Part shown: in pieces, positions 23,220 to 33,872 of the stretch
Layout of the letters: each line of letters opens with the position of its first letter
How positions within the stretch are numbered: the first letter of the stretch is position 1
Assembly (NCBI GenBank): GCA_021397845.1
Contig: CM038039.1
Span: 180,704,526 to 180,768,525, forward strand
DNA length: 64,000 nucleotides
Direction of reading: 5' to 3'
Origin: Areca catechu
Taxonomy: Eukaryota; Streptophyta; Magnoliopsida; Arecales; Arecaceae
Position numbers and translations under genes: made by a program
Notes under the pieces: generated by a model
What the model saw: only the letters and a program-made list of their open reading frames with translations
Told to the model about the DNA's origin: nothing
Database searches by the model: none

Positions 23220-24797
23220 TGATGTGGGATGACTCTAAGATTGCTAATCTTGGATAAAAAATAGTAAACTAGTTTTTTTGTGATTTTTATAATTTAGGTT
23301 TGTAGGCTAAATTCCAAAGTTAAGCAAAGAACCAGCAGATAGAGTAGCAATACAAAGAATCATCATATCGCAGGTAAACTCATGCAAAATAATAAATAAC
23401 CAGAACCCGAGAGTTGAGAAACTCCTAGTTTAGGATAGCCTTCTTTAATCAAATCAGAGGTTAAGAGTAGGGAAGGTTTCTTACCATTCAGAGATTGAAA
23501 ACTTTGCAATAGAAGAGATCACACAGCACTCTGATTGGAGTCTGGATGATGAAGCTTGGTTCCCCTGATTAGATGGCTGATTTAGATGGTCCTGAAGGCA
23601 AGGAAAGCCTCCTCTGGGGAGGTGAAACACCTCAGGGATCTTGCAAGCATCAGGGATCAATCAAAATAGAAAATAAAAATTGGAATGGAAATTAGGGTTT
23701 AAGAGAAATCTGAATTAGGGTTAGGAGTGGGTGGCTCGGAGAAGAAGAAGCTCCTTGTCTTGGATGGCAACTAGGGCTTCTCTTCCTTAGGTGTGGCTGA
23801 TCTCCTGGGATGCAGATGGAAGCTAGGGCAGCAGGGGTTTGGCCAAGGTACACAAGGAGAGCACTCAAAATAAGAACCAACACAAGAACAAAACAACGAT
23901 TCAAAATTTCAGCAAATTGTATTCATAAGAAAAAGTTATTACAAAAGGAAGAGGGGTGGGGTATTTATAGAGCTCCCATGCCCTCTCCTAATTGGGATTA
24001 CACTTAGGTTAACAAGCCTTTTCCTAGTTAGATTACAAGTCCTTTCCTAGTTAGGTTAGAATTACAAATCTTAAAACAACTAGGAACATAAATCCTAACT
24101 AGGTTAGACTAGTCTTCTCCTTCTCACTTAAGGACAATTGGACTTGGTCAAACTCCATAAATTCAGTTTTGGACCTTGGGGCAGCAGCAAGGACACCTCC
24201 TTCATGGGCTTGGACAAATTTTTTGGGGGCTCAGGTGGGCTTCCAGGGGCTGGGTGCATGGGCTGGCATATTCCAGGGAATATGGCTGGAATCTTGCTTC
24301 TTAAGGGCTTTGGCTTGGCACCTGGGCTTGATTACTCTTTGGCTGGGAATAAATGGACCTCTAGAATCATGGATGCCCTAGTTTGAAAATATTCTCTGGC
24401 ATCTGGACTGGAATCTGGGCATCTAGAAAACATCTAGAAGGAATCAGGGTTTCTGGAAGTGTTTTGGATCATGGGGTGCCACACAAAATCCAACAAGCTG
24501 ATGTAGTGGCTTCTAACTCCTGGATGTGGCTTGATGGAACTTCAAAATAGGGTAACTTCTTTTCTTGTACAAAATTTGAACTCATACTAGACTCATAATT
24601 GAAGTACAGGACTCAGTATACTGACTAGGGTTGAGGGTTGAGACAAATCAACTAACCTCAACTTATTACAAGACTCAACTTAATTGAATACAAAACTTTC
24701 AAAACTTTGACACATGATTAAGGTTCTAAAATTAAAACCCTAATCAATAAATCATATGGGATCTAGTGATCTGTGTCTGATCCTGGTGTCCCCGCCA
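23220..24797 (-). repeat. 5' LTR of element A
   Basis: 1578 bp; minus-strand ends TGGCGGGGACACC and CCCACATCA, adjoining the PBS. The minus-strand TATA box TATAAAT is at 23963-23969. It pairs with 7664-9241. Open frames at 23692-24386 are not genes. Confidence 0.92.
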
Positions 24798-25569
24798 TAT
24801 CCTCTCTAATAAATATCTATTTGGACTAGATTTGACTGGTCAAATTATGTAATTATGGGCATGATTTCATGAAGGATTGCGATACTTAGAATATATGGCT
24901 TATGGGATGGGCCAAAGTCCTGCTTATCAATCACCTTTTTTTAGATATGCCTCTCTAATTTTCACTTTGCACCTTTCTGCCTAGAGACTCCTTCTACTTG
25001 AAAGGTCTTATCTGATACGTTAAATATCATTTTAGGGGCTAATAAAAGGATGTATTAGGCACCTCCTCTCTTCCTATTTAAAGGCTTCAGTGATTAAAAC
25101 CAAAGCATCCAAAGTTTATCCTAACAACTCTCTTCCTTTTCTTATTAGGACAAGTCTTTTATTTTAAGACAAGTCTACCATTTTAAGATGAGGACTTAGA
25201 AAAAGAATTAAAAAGGATAATAGAATAGTAAGAGAGTTTTCAAAGAGATTTTGAGGTACTCTTCGAAAGAAAAAAGGTCCTAGAAGAGAAGAAAGGCTAT
25301 TGAAGGAAGAAAGGCTGCTAGAAGGAGTCGAGCAAGAAAGAAGAGTGCTTCCTTGATCCAGTTCCTATGTAGATCACTTCTGGAGGGTGTACACTTATGT
25401 GCCTAGTGGAATAATGGATATTAACATTACAGATATTCTTCTATTTTCTAATATTTTGCCCTGTTAATTGATATAATCAAGGGAGTCCTGGGTCTAGGAT
25501 TTTGGTTGACTAGGGTTTCAAGGATTAAATTTTGAAATCTAGTCTTCCACTGCGTAACCATAACCCAAC
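24798..25569 (+). repeat. copia LTR fragment, right piece with U5 end
   Basis: It continues 6756-7663 after removal of element A (shared tatcc). It ends CTTCCACTGCG...ATAACCCAACA, the form of a copia LTR 3' end, as in the LTR at 52480-52534. No PBS follows, so it is a 3' or solo LTR. Confidence 0.6.
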
Positions 25570-25620
25570 AGAGGAGGCATTCAAAGCATGTTTAAAACTT
25601 CCTCTGTCTCCATTCATTTC

Positions 25621-26157
25621 CAGGGATGGCAATGGGCCAAGTTTAGGCCAGGTTTTTAACTATCCAAACCTAAACTCAAATACCCAATAAACTATCCAAA
25701 CCCAGTCCAAATACTATTGGGACTGAATTTTTTTATCCAAACCCATCTCAATCAAGTATCGAGTAATTTGGGTTTACCCGATCCAAACCTAATTGAGTCA
25801 CATTAAATATTTATTTCATTTTTGTCAACTTTAAAATTATCTACCATTCTATAAATCTTACATACATAAAACAAATAAAATTTAACTACCTTTTTAGTTT
25901 AACAGCACTTAATTTTATATTCGATCAAAATAAAATATATTTAATATAATATATTAATTATATATATTAAGATATTAAAATAGTTTGGGTCAAGTTTGGG
26001 TCGGGTGCATATATATCCAGTCCTGGTCCAAATCCAAAGTTAAATATTGGGGTTTTACCCAAACCTGACCCAATCCCAGTCAAAGCATTAACTACCCAGC
26101 CCAATCGGGTCGGGCCAAGTCGGGTATCCATGGATTTGGATTTTATTGCCATCCCTA
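25621..26157. mobile_element. hAT-type MITE, 537 bp
   Basis: Terminal inverted repeats CAGGGATGGCAAT at the left and ATTGCCATCCCTA at the right (last base mismatched) are flanked by a perfect 8-bp duplication ttcatttc (25613-25620 and 26158-26165). An 8-bp TSD and CAGGG ends mark the hAT superfamily. The interior has no transposase; it has repeated GGGTCGGG/CCCAACC-type words and an AT-rich middle. It must be mobilised by a hAT transposase from elsewhere. Confidence 0.9.
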
Positions 26158-26309
26158 TTCATTTCAGAGTTTCTTAGATCTTATGGAGTCCCTTCGTGCA
26201 GTTTAACTCCAAACTCTATTTTTAAACTCTATTAGACATATTATAGGGTTTTTGATTATTTGTTTCTTAACTGAGATTCAACCTTCCTTTTCTTTGTTCC
26301 ATGCCTTCT

Positions 26310-29190
26310 TCACTATCCAGAATCATCCCTATTCTAAGTCTTGGTGGTATCTCACCCCGTAGAAGGGAGTAAAGCCTCTGATCAAGGATGCTCTTTCGAT
26401 CATTAAGGGGTGGAAGGAGCGATTCCTATTCATATCCTATCCCTCCATGAACAATTGGGGTTGGTTGGTAGCTTCTATTTTGGATTTCCCTGAACTAAAC
26501 ACCGAGGAGGAAAACCATTTCATGATCATAGGGGAACTCAAAGTCCTTGCCCTGAAGCATCTTTTCTCTAAAGAAATCCATTGTAATGCGAGGCTTAATT
26601 ATCCCCTACAGGTGAGTTTAGGAGTTCTATATTCTTTCTTTTTGGTTCGCTCATTCTCCTTCTCTTGTTGATCAGTAGCTCACTTGCAGACATGAGGCTA
26701 GAAGATCAAGAGGTGATGAGGAAAGTATTGGCCCAAAAAAGGAAGGCTCGGGTCTCTTCTACTAGCTCAAGGAAGAAGGTGAAATTTACTGAATCCTAGC
26801 CAAAGGGGACCCTAACTAGGTAATGCTCTTCTAAGGTGATTGAGGTTGCCTTGGTAGTTGCTACCACTGTCTCTTCCTTGCTGATCATGCCTTCAACACC
26901 AATCACCCATCCCTCATTTTCTTGCACCCCGATTGAGGGAGACTCGGCAAACTTACCTAACCATGAGCTTCCCTCGAAAGGGAATCTAGCTGGTGCAGGT
27001 CTCTTAAACTGGGAGACTGCTTGGGACTCAAAAACCTGTTTGTGGAGAAGCTGGATGAGTTGTGGGCATTGAAATATGATGACTTGGAGAACAAGATGAT
27101 GATGTCAATGCTAGAGGTACCTCCTATTCAACCTTTATTCTTCATCCTTAATTTTGTCTTTCTTGACCCTGGTCCTGTTATAGTTACACATTATGTGGCC
27201 AATCTATTGAACCAGACCTTTGACACAGGAGACACCATCAAAAAACTTAAGGGCGATGTCACAAGGGTGCATCAGAGGGCCGAGGTGACAAAAAAGGAGC
27301 TATCCAAAGTGAAGGCTAATCTGGTCAAAGCCAAGGCCAACTAGGTCTCAAAGAAGTGGAAGATGGAGTTGGGGATGGTGAAGGCCAAGTTGGAGCCCGC
27401 CAAGGCAAAGAAAGAGGCTATGGAGGTCATGGAGAAATACAAAGCTTCTGATGATTTCATGGCAGAAAAGGCTCGAGCAATGGTGGACTTCCACAAATTG
27501 GAGGAGTTCTTTATAGACTGTCAAATGTTCAGCCAAGAGGCCTATGAGGAAGGCTTCAGGACAGGAGGACTTGATTGTCAAAATACGATCCTAAATCATT
27601 TTCAAGATATAAACCTTGACTTTTTGGAAGAAGAGGAGCTCGAGGAGGAGTCCATTGATGCACAGTTGAAGCCCCCTTGGTCGGACTGCTACCATACCTA
27701 AGCCTATCACTATTGATCCTCCTACCACATCTGAGCCTGCTCCAACCGACCCTACTATCGGGCCTGGACCTTCTTCAATTAGAGAGACTGCTCCTCCCAT
27801 AGAAATGCTCCCGTTACCACCAACCCTTCAAGAAAGGCTGAAAATTAGTTCTATAATCTTTGCTCTCCTCTTAGGCTTGGAGCTCATTTTCAAACTTGCA
27901 ATTTTCTTTCCCCTTTCTTTGCCAATGTAAAAAAACTTTTTAAATGCAATGGAATGATACTTTCTCCCCATATCTCATGCCATTTATCCATCAGTTATGG
28001 CTCTCCCTAAGATACCAACCTCCATCAAAGGAACATGTGCCCACTTAATATCTTCATGATGCCATAGAAATTAGATCTTTTATCCAGGAACAATAGGCTA
28101 AAGCTCAGGCAATGTAAAAGAAAGCTACCGACCAAAATAAGAGATTATTGAAGGTTCAAAAGGTGCTCAGGTGGGTGTAGGAGGAGATTGAATACTTTTG
28201 CACAATGGCCAAGACACATGCTTTTGAAAATACTAGGTTCAAGGAAGAATTGAAAAAATTATTGGACAAGATCTCCAAGGTGACCTAGGACTCAGGTGTC
28301 CAAGTGGTTTGGCTATAGAGCTAGCTTCTATTGACTCAAGTGAAGGTCTCGAGCCTAGAGTAGATGTCTCATCTAGGGGAATAAGATGGGAGTTCACCAC
28401 CCATACGTTAGAGCTTCAAAATGATTTGTGCTTGGCCCGAATGAAAATAGCTAGCCTTGAATGCTTAGCTAAGGGCAAAGACTTGGCAATTGGCTCAGAG
28501 GTCAAGATGGTGCCATTGGCTATCATTCCCCTATCAGTCTTGCCATCCCCAATGGGCCTGCACCCTTTACCAAGCAGGTTGTCACAAGCGGTAGCTCCGC
28601 AGCAAGGTCGAGGCAACTTGAAATGATGACCCCTTGGTCAAGTGGGCCATCTTGCTTAGGGAAACATCACTCGACCGGTGTAGATGCATCGACCAATCCT
28701 AAGATCGGGTTAGCATAGCAAGCAAGGGCCACTCTTTAGTCAAGCAAGCGATCCTGATCAAGGAGGTGTCACAATGCGAGGGATGCTCAAGAACCATAGG
28801 AGGCTTGGCTAGAGGGTATATCGCAAAGGATATACCATCGACCACTTTATCAACTACTACAACTATATGGACTTGGTTCAGGTCCTCTATCCACACCTCA
28901 ACCATGATCATTTGCCTCCCTTCGGAATGGATGCCACCACATTCTTCATGGAGACTTGAGTGAACAACCCAAATCCGTATGACTTCTCGGGGGAGTTTGC
29001 CATTCCCTATTACCTGCATGGAGCGTCATCCACCAAGATTGTACCTTTGGATGATTTAGAGACTGAAGGAGATCAGCTTCTTAGTGAAATGCTTGGTGGG
29101 TTGGAGCCTTCGGACTCAGAGGGTGGGGATCAACTATCACCCAAAGAAGGAAATTGGATGGCCATCATATTGTTCGTGCATTTTTAGTTT
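26310..29190 (+). pseudogene. decayed gypsy-type retroelement ORF (PF04195-like head, coiled-coil middle)
   Basis: From about 26320 one frame reads NHPYSKSWWYLTP, stop, KPLIKDALSIIKGWKERFLF and LKVLALKHLFSKEIHCNARL, resembling the plant 'putative gypsy type transposon' family (PF04195). Further down are Lys/Ala/Glu coiled-coil stretches (27240-27560: VTKKELSKVKANLVKAKAN; MVKAKLEPAKAKKEAMEVME) and the usual C-terminal EAYEEGFRTGGLDCQN...HFQDINLDFLEEEE. A last open piece at 28960-29187 is acidic and may be a separate fragment. Frames change several times and stops are frequent. The family call is by sequence style and needs a profile search. It is not a host gene as far as I can see. Confidence 0.6.
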
Positions 29191-29494
29191 GTTTGCTATC
29201 ATCCTTTTATAGCCTTCGAGCACTTTTATCATGAAACAATGAAATCTTTACTTTTGTTTCCTTGTCTCCCCCATGACCTAGATATTTTCATTATTGAAAC
29301 AATCAAATACTTTTCCTTTGTTTGGAGTTATAATACCAAATGGCAAAAAAGTTTTGGTAGATTGATTAAAGGTCCTCAAGGCCTCGCACAACTTATGGCT
29401 ATTCAAAAGGTTTGGGCCTTAGTTGTTTGGCGATTATTTCAGGGTCATGGACATTGACTCCAATAGTTCTTAGTGATTAGGATCATTCAATTTG

Positions 29495-30398
29495 AACCAT
29501 GGATATTAAATGGCCTTGGGACTGTAACCAATCATGAATCAGTTACTTGGAGATGGAAGCATTGATCGTGTTTTGACTCTGACCGATCATGAATCAATCC
29601 TTTGGAGCCATGGATGTAGATCTCCTTAAAGCTCTAACTAATCATGAATCAACCACTTGGAGCTAGGGGTATTGATTGCTTTAGGGCTCTAACCAATCAT
29701 GAATTGATTCTTTGGAGCCATGAGTGTTGATCGGCTTAAAGCTTGACCAATCATGAGTTGGTTACTTGGAGCTAGGGGCATTGATCATTTTTGGACTCTA
29801 ACTGATTATGAATCAGTCCTTTGGAGCCATAGGTGCTGATTACCTTAAAGCTCTGATCGATCATAGATCAGTCATTTGGAGCTCAAGGTGTTGATCACCT
29901 TAGGGCTCTGATAGATCATGAATAGATCCTTTGGAGTCATGGGCGCTGATCACCTTAAAGCTTTGATCGATCATGAATTGGTCACTTAGAGCTAGGGGCA
30001 TTGATCACCTTAGGGCTTTGACCGATCATGAATTAGTCCTTTAGAGCCATGGTTGTTTATCACCGTAAAACTCTGACTGATCGCAAATCAATCACTTGGA
30101 GCTGGGGACATTGATTGCCCTGGGCTTTGACCGATTTTGAATCAATCATTTAGAGCCATGGGCACTATCACCTTAAATCTATGACCGATCATGAATCTGT
30201 CACTTAAAGTTAGGGGTTTGATTGCCTTAGAGCTCTGACCGATCACAAATCGATCCTTTGAAGCCATGGGATGCTGATCACCCTTAAGCTATGACTGATC
30301 ACGAATCTGATCAATCACTTGGAACTAGAGGCATTGATCACCTTAGGGCTCTGACCAATCATGAATCAGTCTTTTAGAGCTATAGGATGCTAATCATC
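29495..30398. repeat. tandem array, 55-bp units alternating as 110-bp dimers
   Basis: About sixteen units built on GACCGATCATGAATCGGTC-like words followed by CTTTGGAGCCATGGG or ACTTGGAGCTAGGGG and TGATCACCTTA. The two unit types alternate, giving a 110-bp higher-order period. Each unit has an inverted repeat around CATGA. Since 55 is not a multiple of three and stops abound, it is not coding. Confidence 0.85.
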
Positions 30399-31329
30399 TT
30401 TTCTTAGCATGTTTTGATGCCTCAACACCTTATCAAGTGGATACCTCAGTATCCCTATCCCTCAAAAATGTTCTATGACTGGAGAGCACCATTTTTCTTA
30501 TTGGAATATGATTTCCATGGAGCTTTGACCATGCAAGCTCCTAGATGGGAAGGGACTTCAGGGCACTATTCCTAGAAAGGTAGAGTTTAATGCAGACATT
30601 TACCTTCTGGTTTGCTCTTCCTAGAGTCATTTGGTTCTCGAGAGGATGCCATCTGGCCCATACCAGTTGGGTAGATGTGCAGTCAAGTTCCTTTCAGCCT
30701 CATTATAAATGGAGTGGAGGGACCAACCAGTTTTTGCAACATCTTTCCACCATTTAAGATGTCTGGGAGCACTTGGTTCCCGGTGAGGCCATGCTAGTTA
30801 TGAGGTTCCCTTTCTTAGTAGAGGGGTTCTCCCTAGGAAGGTCACCTCATGTACAAGCCAATATATGCCCACCTTGGGGTCGAGGGTGTCAAGAATGGTC
30901 AACATTCTGTAGCTAGTTGATGGACTTAACGACTAGTGCACCAGCTACTTCACTATGGGTGCAATTGATCAGTGGACTTAATGCAAGGAGGAGAGCTCAG
31001 GCTACTTGCCCCATCATCCAAGCCTTCCTCAAGGGGCACCTATGCCTAAATGTAAAGGCCGATGTGAAGCCCCCACCTTGGGTTGCAGGCAAGAATACTA
31101 GTCTGAGTGCAAGTAAAGGGAAATTTTCCAACTTCCTAGTTAGCTTCCTCAATGCACTGACTCCCTTCCTTGCTAAGTGTTGCCTCCTCTATTGGAGTTG
31201 CTGTGCGTGCTCTTCATCACACTAGCATTACTATAAGTGGAGCCATGCTTACAACTTTAGGTTGCTCCCATCTTGCTGATGCACCTCCATTGATGGCGGT
31301 TATGAGCCAAGAGATGCTAGGAACCTAAT
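30399..31329. other. unclassified repeat-like DNA
   Basis: No convincing gene. A 102-codon frame at 30917-31225 has no recognisable motif. A TATA-like cattataaatgg lies near 30700. It may be the end (LTR) of the gypsy-type element to its left, but no partner was found. Confidence 0.4.
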
Positions 31330-31351
31330 GGCTATTGAATGATTGGGAATA
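31330..31351 (+). repeat. copia LTR remnant, left piece (continues at 46503)
   Basis: GAATGATTGGGAATA here and the sequence after 46497 together resemble the copia LTR at about 5765-5860. The last five bases, gaata, are the TSD of the chromovirus. Confidence 0.45.
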
Positions 31352-32971
31352 TGGTGCAGGCACCAGACTCAGAAGAAGACTTCAGAGCTCCATCTGGATC
31401 TCTGATTAACCTTGCCCGAAGAATTAGGGTTTTTGGTTTGTAATAAGAGTTGACTAGATCAACTCAATTTAGCTTGAGTCTACATTACCTGCATTTTATT
31501 TTGTTGAGTCATGTTGACTCAGTAGTGGACTAGGGTTTCAACCTGGGGTGTTACATTTTCTTCCAAGGCCTAGCAAGTGGGCGCCACACTCCCAGCCACA
31601 CTCCCAGCCATACGCCTGAGTCCAGGGGGCGCCATATTTACATCCAGCAGCCTTTGGTCTCCATGCCACAGATAGCAGCTTCCTTCTCTCATGCGCCAAT
31701 TGAGGAGAAATCCACCAGGAGTCCACAAATCAAGGGGGTGGCCCAAGTCTTTCCCAAAAGAACCAAACTAAGAAAGGGAAGAAATTCTCTTGGAGAAAAC
31801 TTCAAGGAGGCGCCCACTACCTGCCAAAAATATCCAAAACAAAGATGGGAAGGGCCTTGACTTAGGGAGGAAGAAAAGGAGGAGTCCAAAAGAGTCGATC
31901 CATGGAAGGAAAAAAATTCTCTTGAAGATCCAAGCAAGGAGGCGCCATCTACCTGCCTTTTATAACCCTAATCAAATTTTTTTTGGTACCTTGGCCGACC
32001 ATATATGTATGGATTATCCCGATTTGAAGATCCCCTTCTTTAGTCCCACATGGGAAGATGTAAAACCCTACTCCCTTGTAAAGCCTTATAAATTAAACCC
32101 CTCTTGTAAGTTTAAATCAATCAGATGAATGAAACTAAATTTTCTTGTGAGCAAACTTTGTGTTTTCTCTCTTTCACACTTGCATCCAGGTGTTGAGCTC
32201 CGTGAGGGAGTAAATCCGGGTTCCCCAGGAACCTTGAGGAGGTGTGAGATCTCCAAAACCCAAACCCTTGGTTAGCCACTCCACTCCCAAACCCTAGCCG
32301 CCATCACCCTTCTCTTTCCACCAAGCCCTAGCCTATCCCACCTCTCACGGCCACCCTCTCCAAGTCCAGGCCGACCACCAGCATCCAGCTCTAGTCTAGA
32401 TACTTCAGATCTACAGCAATTCTAAGAGGAAGTCAGATCAGCCTCCAGGAGAATCCTGATTTCAGCAACTTCAGCTTTCAAGTTCTTCAACCTGGTAAAT
32501 CTTTTCTTGAGTATTTGAATTCCATCACTTGTTCCTCTTCTTTCCCAGATCTTGAGTCCAGGAGAAGCTGACCAAACCACAAGACCAGTATTGGAGGATC
32601 CATTGCGAAGATAGTTGACTCCGAGGATCCCACAATCTGCTCGAGAGAGTTCTTCCACCCAAATTCTGAGAAGATCACTGTCTGGTTGGTAAACCATCTC
32701 TCCTCTCTATTTCTGTTCTGTTGAAAGTTCAAAGCGAAACCCTAGGTCTGGGAGTTTCTCAACCCCCAGCGATCCGTTACTTCTGAACTACTCTGATAAC
32801 CTAGTTTTTCTAAATTGTGCTTTCAATCCTTACCTAGTTTCCTTCAACTTAGTTTAACTTTACTTTGAATCAAAGCCAATTTATAAAATATAAAATAAAT
32901 AAATAAATAAATAAAAAGAATTAATCTTAATTTTACTTCTGCATACATTTTTTGTTCTTTGTTCTGCATCA
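31352..32971 (+). repeat. 5' LTR of the chromovirus
   Basis: TG...CA ends with the PBS 4 bp after. The R/U5 part has an (AAAT)n tract at about 32893-32915 that is replaced by poly-A in the 3' LTR. Several short open frames inside are not genes. Confidence 0.95.
32043..32093 (+). promoter_or_regulatory. USE-like element and TATA box, chromovirus 5' LTR
   Basis: GTCCCACATGG (32043-32053) differs from the plant USE consensus RTCCCACATCG at one base. TATAAAT starts at 32087; the gap 32054-32086 is 33 bp. The 3' LTR repeats the same arrangement. Confidence 0.6.
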
Positions 32972-32975
32972 TTTT

Positions 32976-32989
32976 TGGTATCAGAGCCC
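32976..32989 (+). other. primer binding site (initiator-Met tRNA type)
   Basis: TGGTATCAGAGCCC, four bases after the 5' LTR end. Confidence 0.9.
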
Positions 32990-33872
32990 TGTCTAGGGTT
33001 TCTGTTTTGACTGCTTGTTTGAGTCTCTCTCTTTTTACTTTGTCTGCTCGAAGTAGACTCCCCAGGACGTCCAGTCCTAGGAACGAAGCGAGGTGCAAAC
33101 CTCCTCTTCCCATTCCACGGGATGTTCCTTGGGCGTGTAGGGGATCCGTTGGGTTATAACTTCGTAGCAGGAATTGTAAACGGGGAAGTGCTCTGTTTTT
33201 AGCCCGTAATTTCCCTGTTGCAGGAATTATTTCTCACTACAAGTAACTTCAAATTCGGTGATTTTTATCTTGCTAAAACCAGTATAATTGAAATTAATTT
33301 TCTTAATTTTCCCATGATTTATTGGTCTCCATGTGATTTCTAAGAATTAAATTACTGCAACTCTATTTTTGTGTTCTGCAATCCATTTATTTTTGAGTGT
33401 TCATCTCTTAATTCATCTTAAGGGCATTTGAGCATCTAAGATAAGGGGAGGAGTTGATAACCTCTCCTTAGCCCAAAACCACCACCCCTTCATTCGAACC
33501 TAAGCCTTTAATCTAAAAAGTGATTAGACCTAATTTGCCCTAGTGGGCTAGGGACATCAACAAGTCGGGTCAAGGCTAGTGTTGAGTCAGTTTGTCTGGT
33601 TACTCTGTGTGTGCTTTGTACTCAGTGTCTAGAATGGTGGTTCAGGGATTCCATCCCGAAGGGCTTGTGTGCTGGTCCGCCTACCTGGTCAATCTCTGAT
33701 TGGTGTCTAGGATTGGCATTCAGGGACCTAACACTCTCCTTACACCTGCCTGGCTGAGTCCTGAGTTACTACAAGCTAGCTTGCCACTCTGATTGGGCAC
33801 CTAGTTTGGGCTCTAGGTCTAGTTAGCCCGTAGTCGTTCAGTTGAGTCTCATTTTGTGTGCTTGATTGCATC
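32990..33872 (+). other. chromovirus leader
   Basis: About 880 bp before gag. It includes CATCTTAAGGGC (33415-33425) and a hairpin-forming GATAAGGGGAGG...CCTCTCCTTAGCCC (33440-33473), then GGTTCAGGGATTCCATCCCG (33642-33661) and two TGTCTAG/CCTGG blocks. These blocks are shared with Athila leaders and with elements A and B. Confidence 0.8.

Larger units (their letters stand above)
7664..24797 (-). mobile_element. non-autonomous chromodomain Ty3 element A, split by Athila
   Basis: Two LTRs of about 1.58 kb in the same orientation (7664-9241 and 23220-24797) are flanked by tatcc at 7659-7663 and 24798-24802, a perfect 5-bp TSD. An iMet-type PBS adjoins the right LTR, so the element reads on the minus strand. 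Without the nested Athila and its TSD copy the element is about 6.06 kb. The internal part has a leader, a decayed chimeric ORF (9928-11014) and an integrase C-terminus with chromodomain (9242-9791). No RT, RNase H or protease was seen. It is related to element B (37253-43564) in LTR, leader and ORF. Confidence 0.85.

Noticed and set aside
23220..23235. ATCCCACATCA at the minus-strand end of the element A LTR as a USE
   Set aside because: One base off the consensus, no TATA 33 bp downstream, and it lies at the U5 end beyond the element's own TATA box.
26447..28626. Host gene with introns
   Set aside because: The frames match retroelement-type proteins, contain in-frame stops, and clear splice-site patterns joining them were not found.
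29495..30398. CRISPR-like array
   Set aside because: Repeats are directly adjacent 55-bp units without unique spacers; the DNA is plant.
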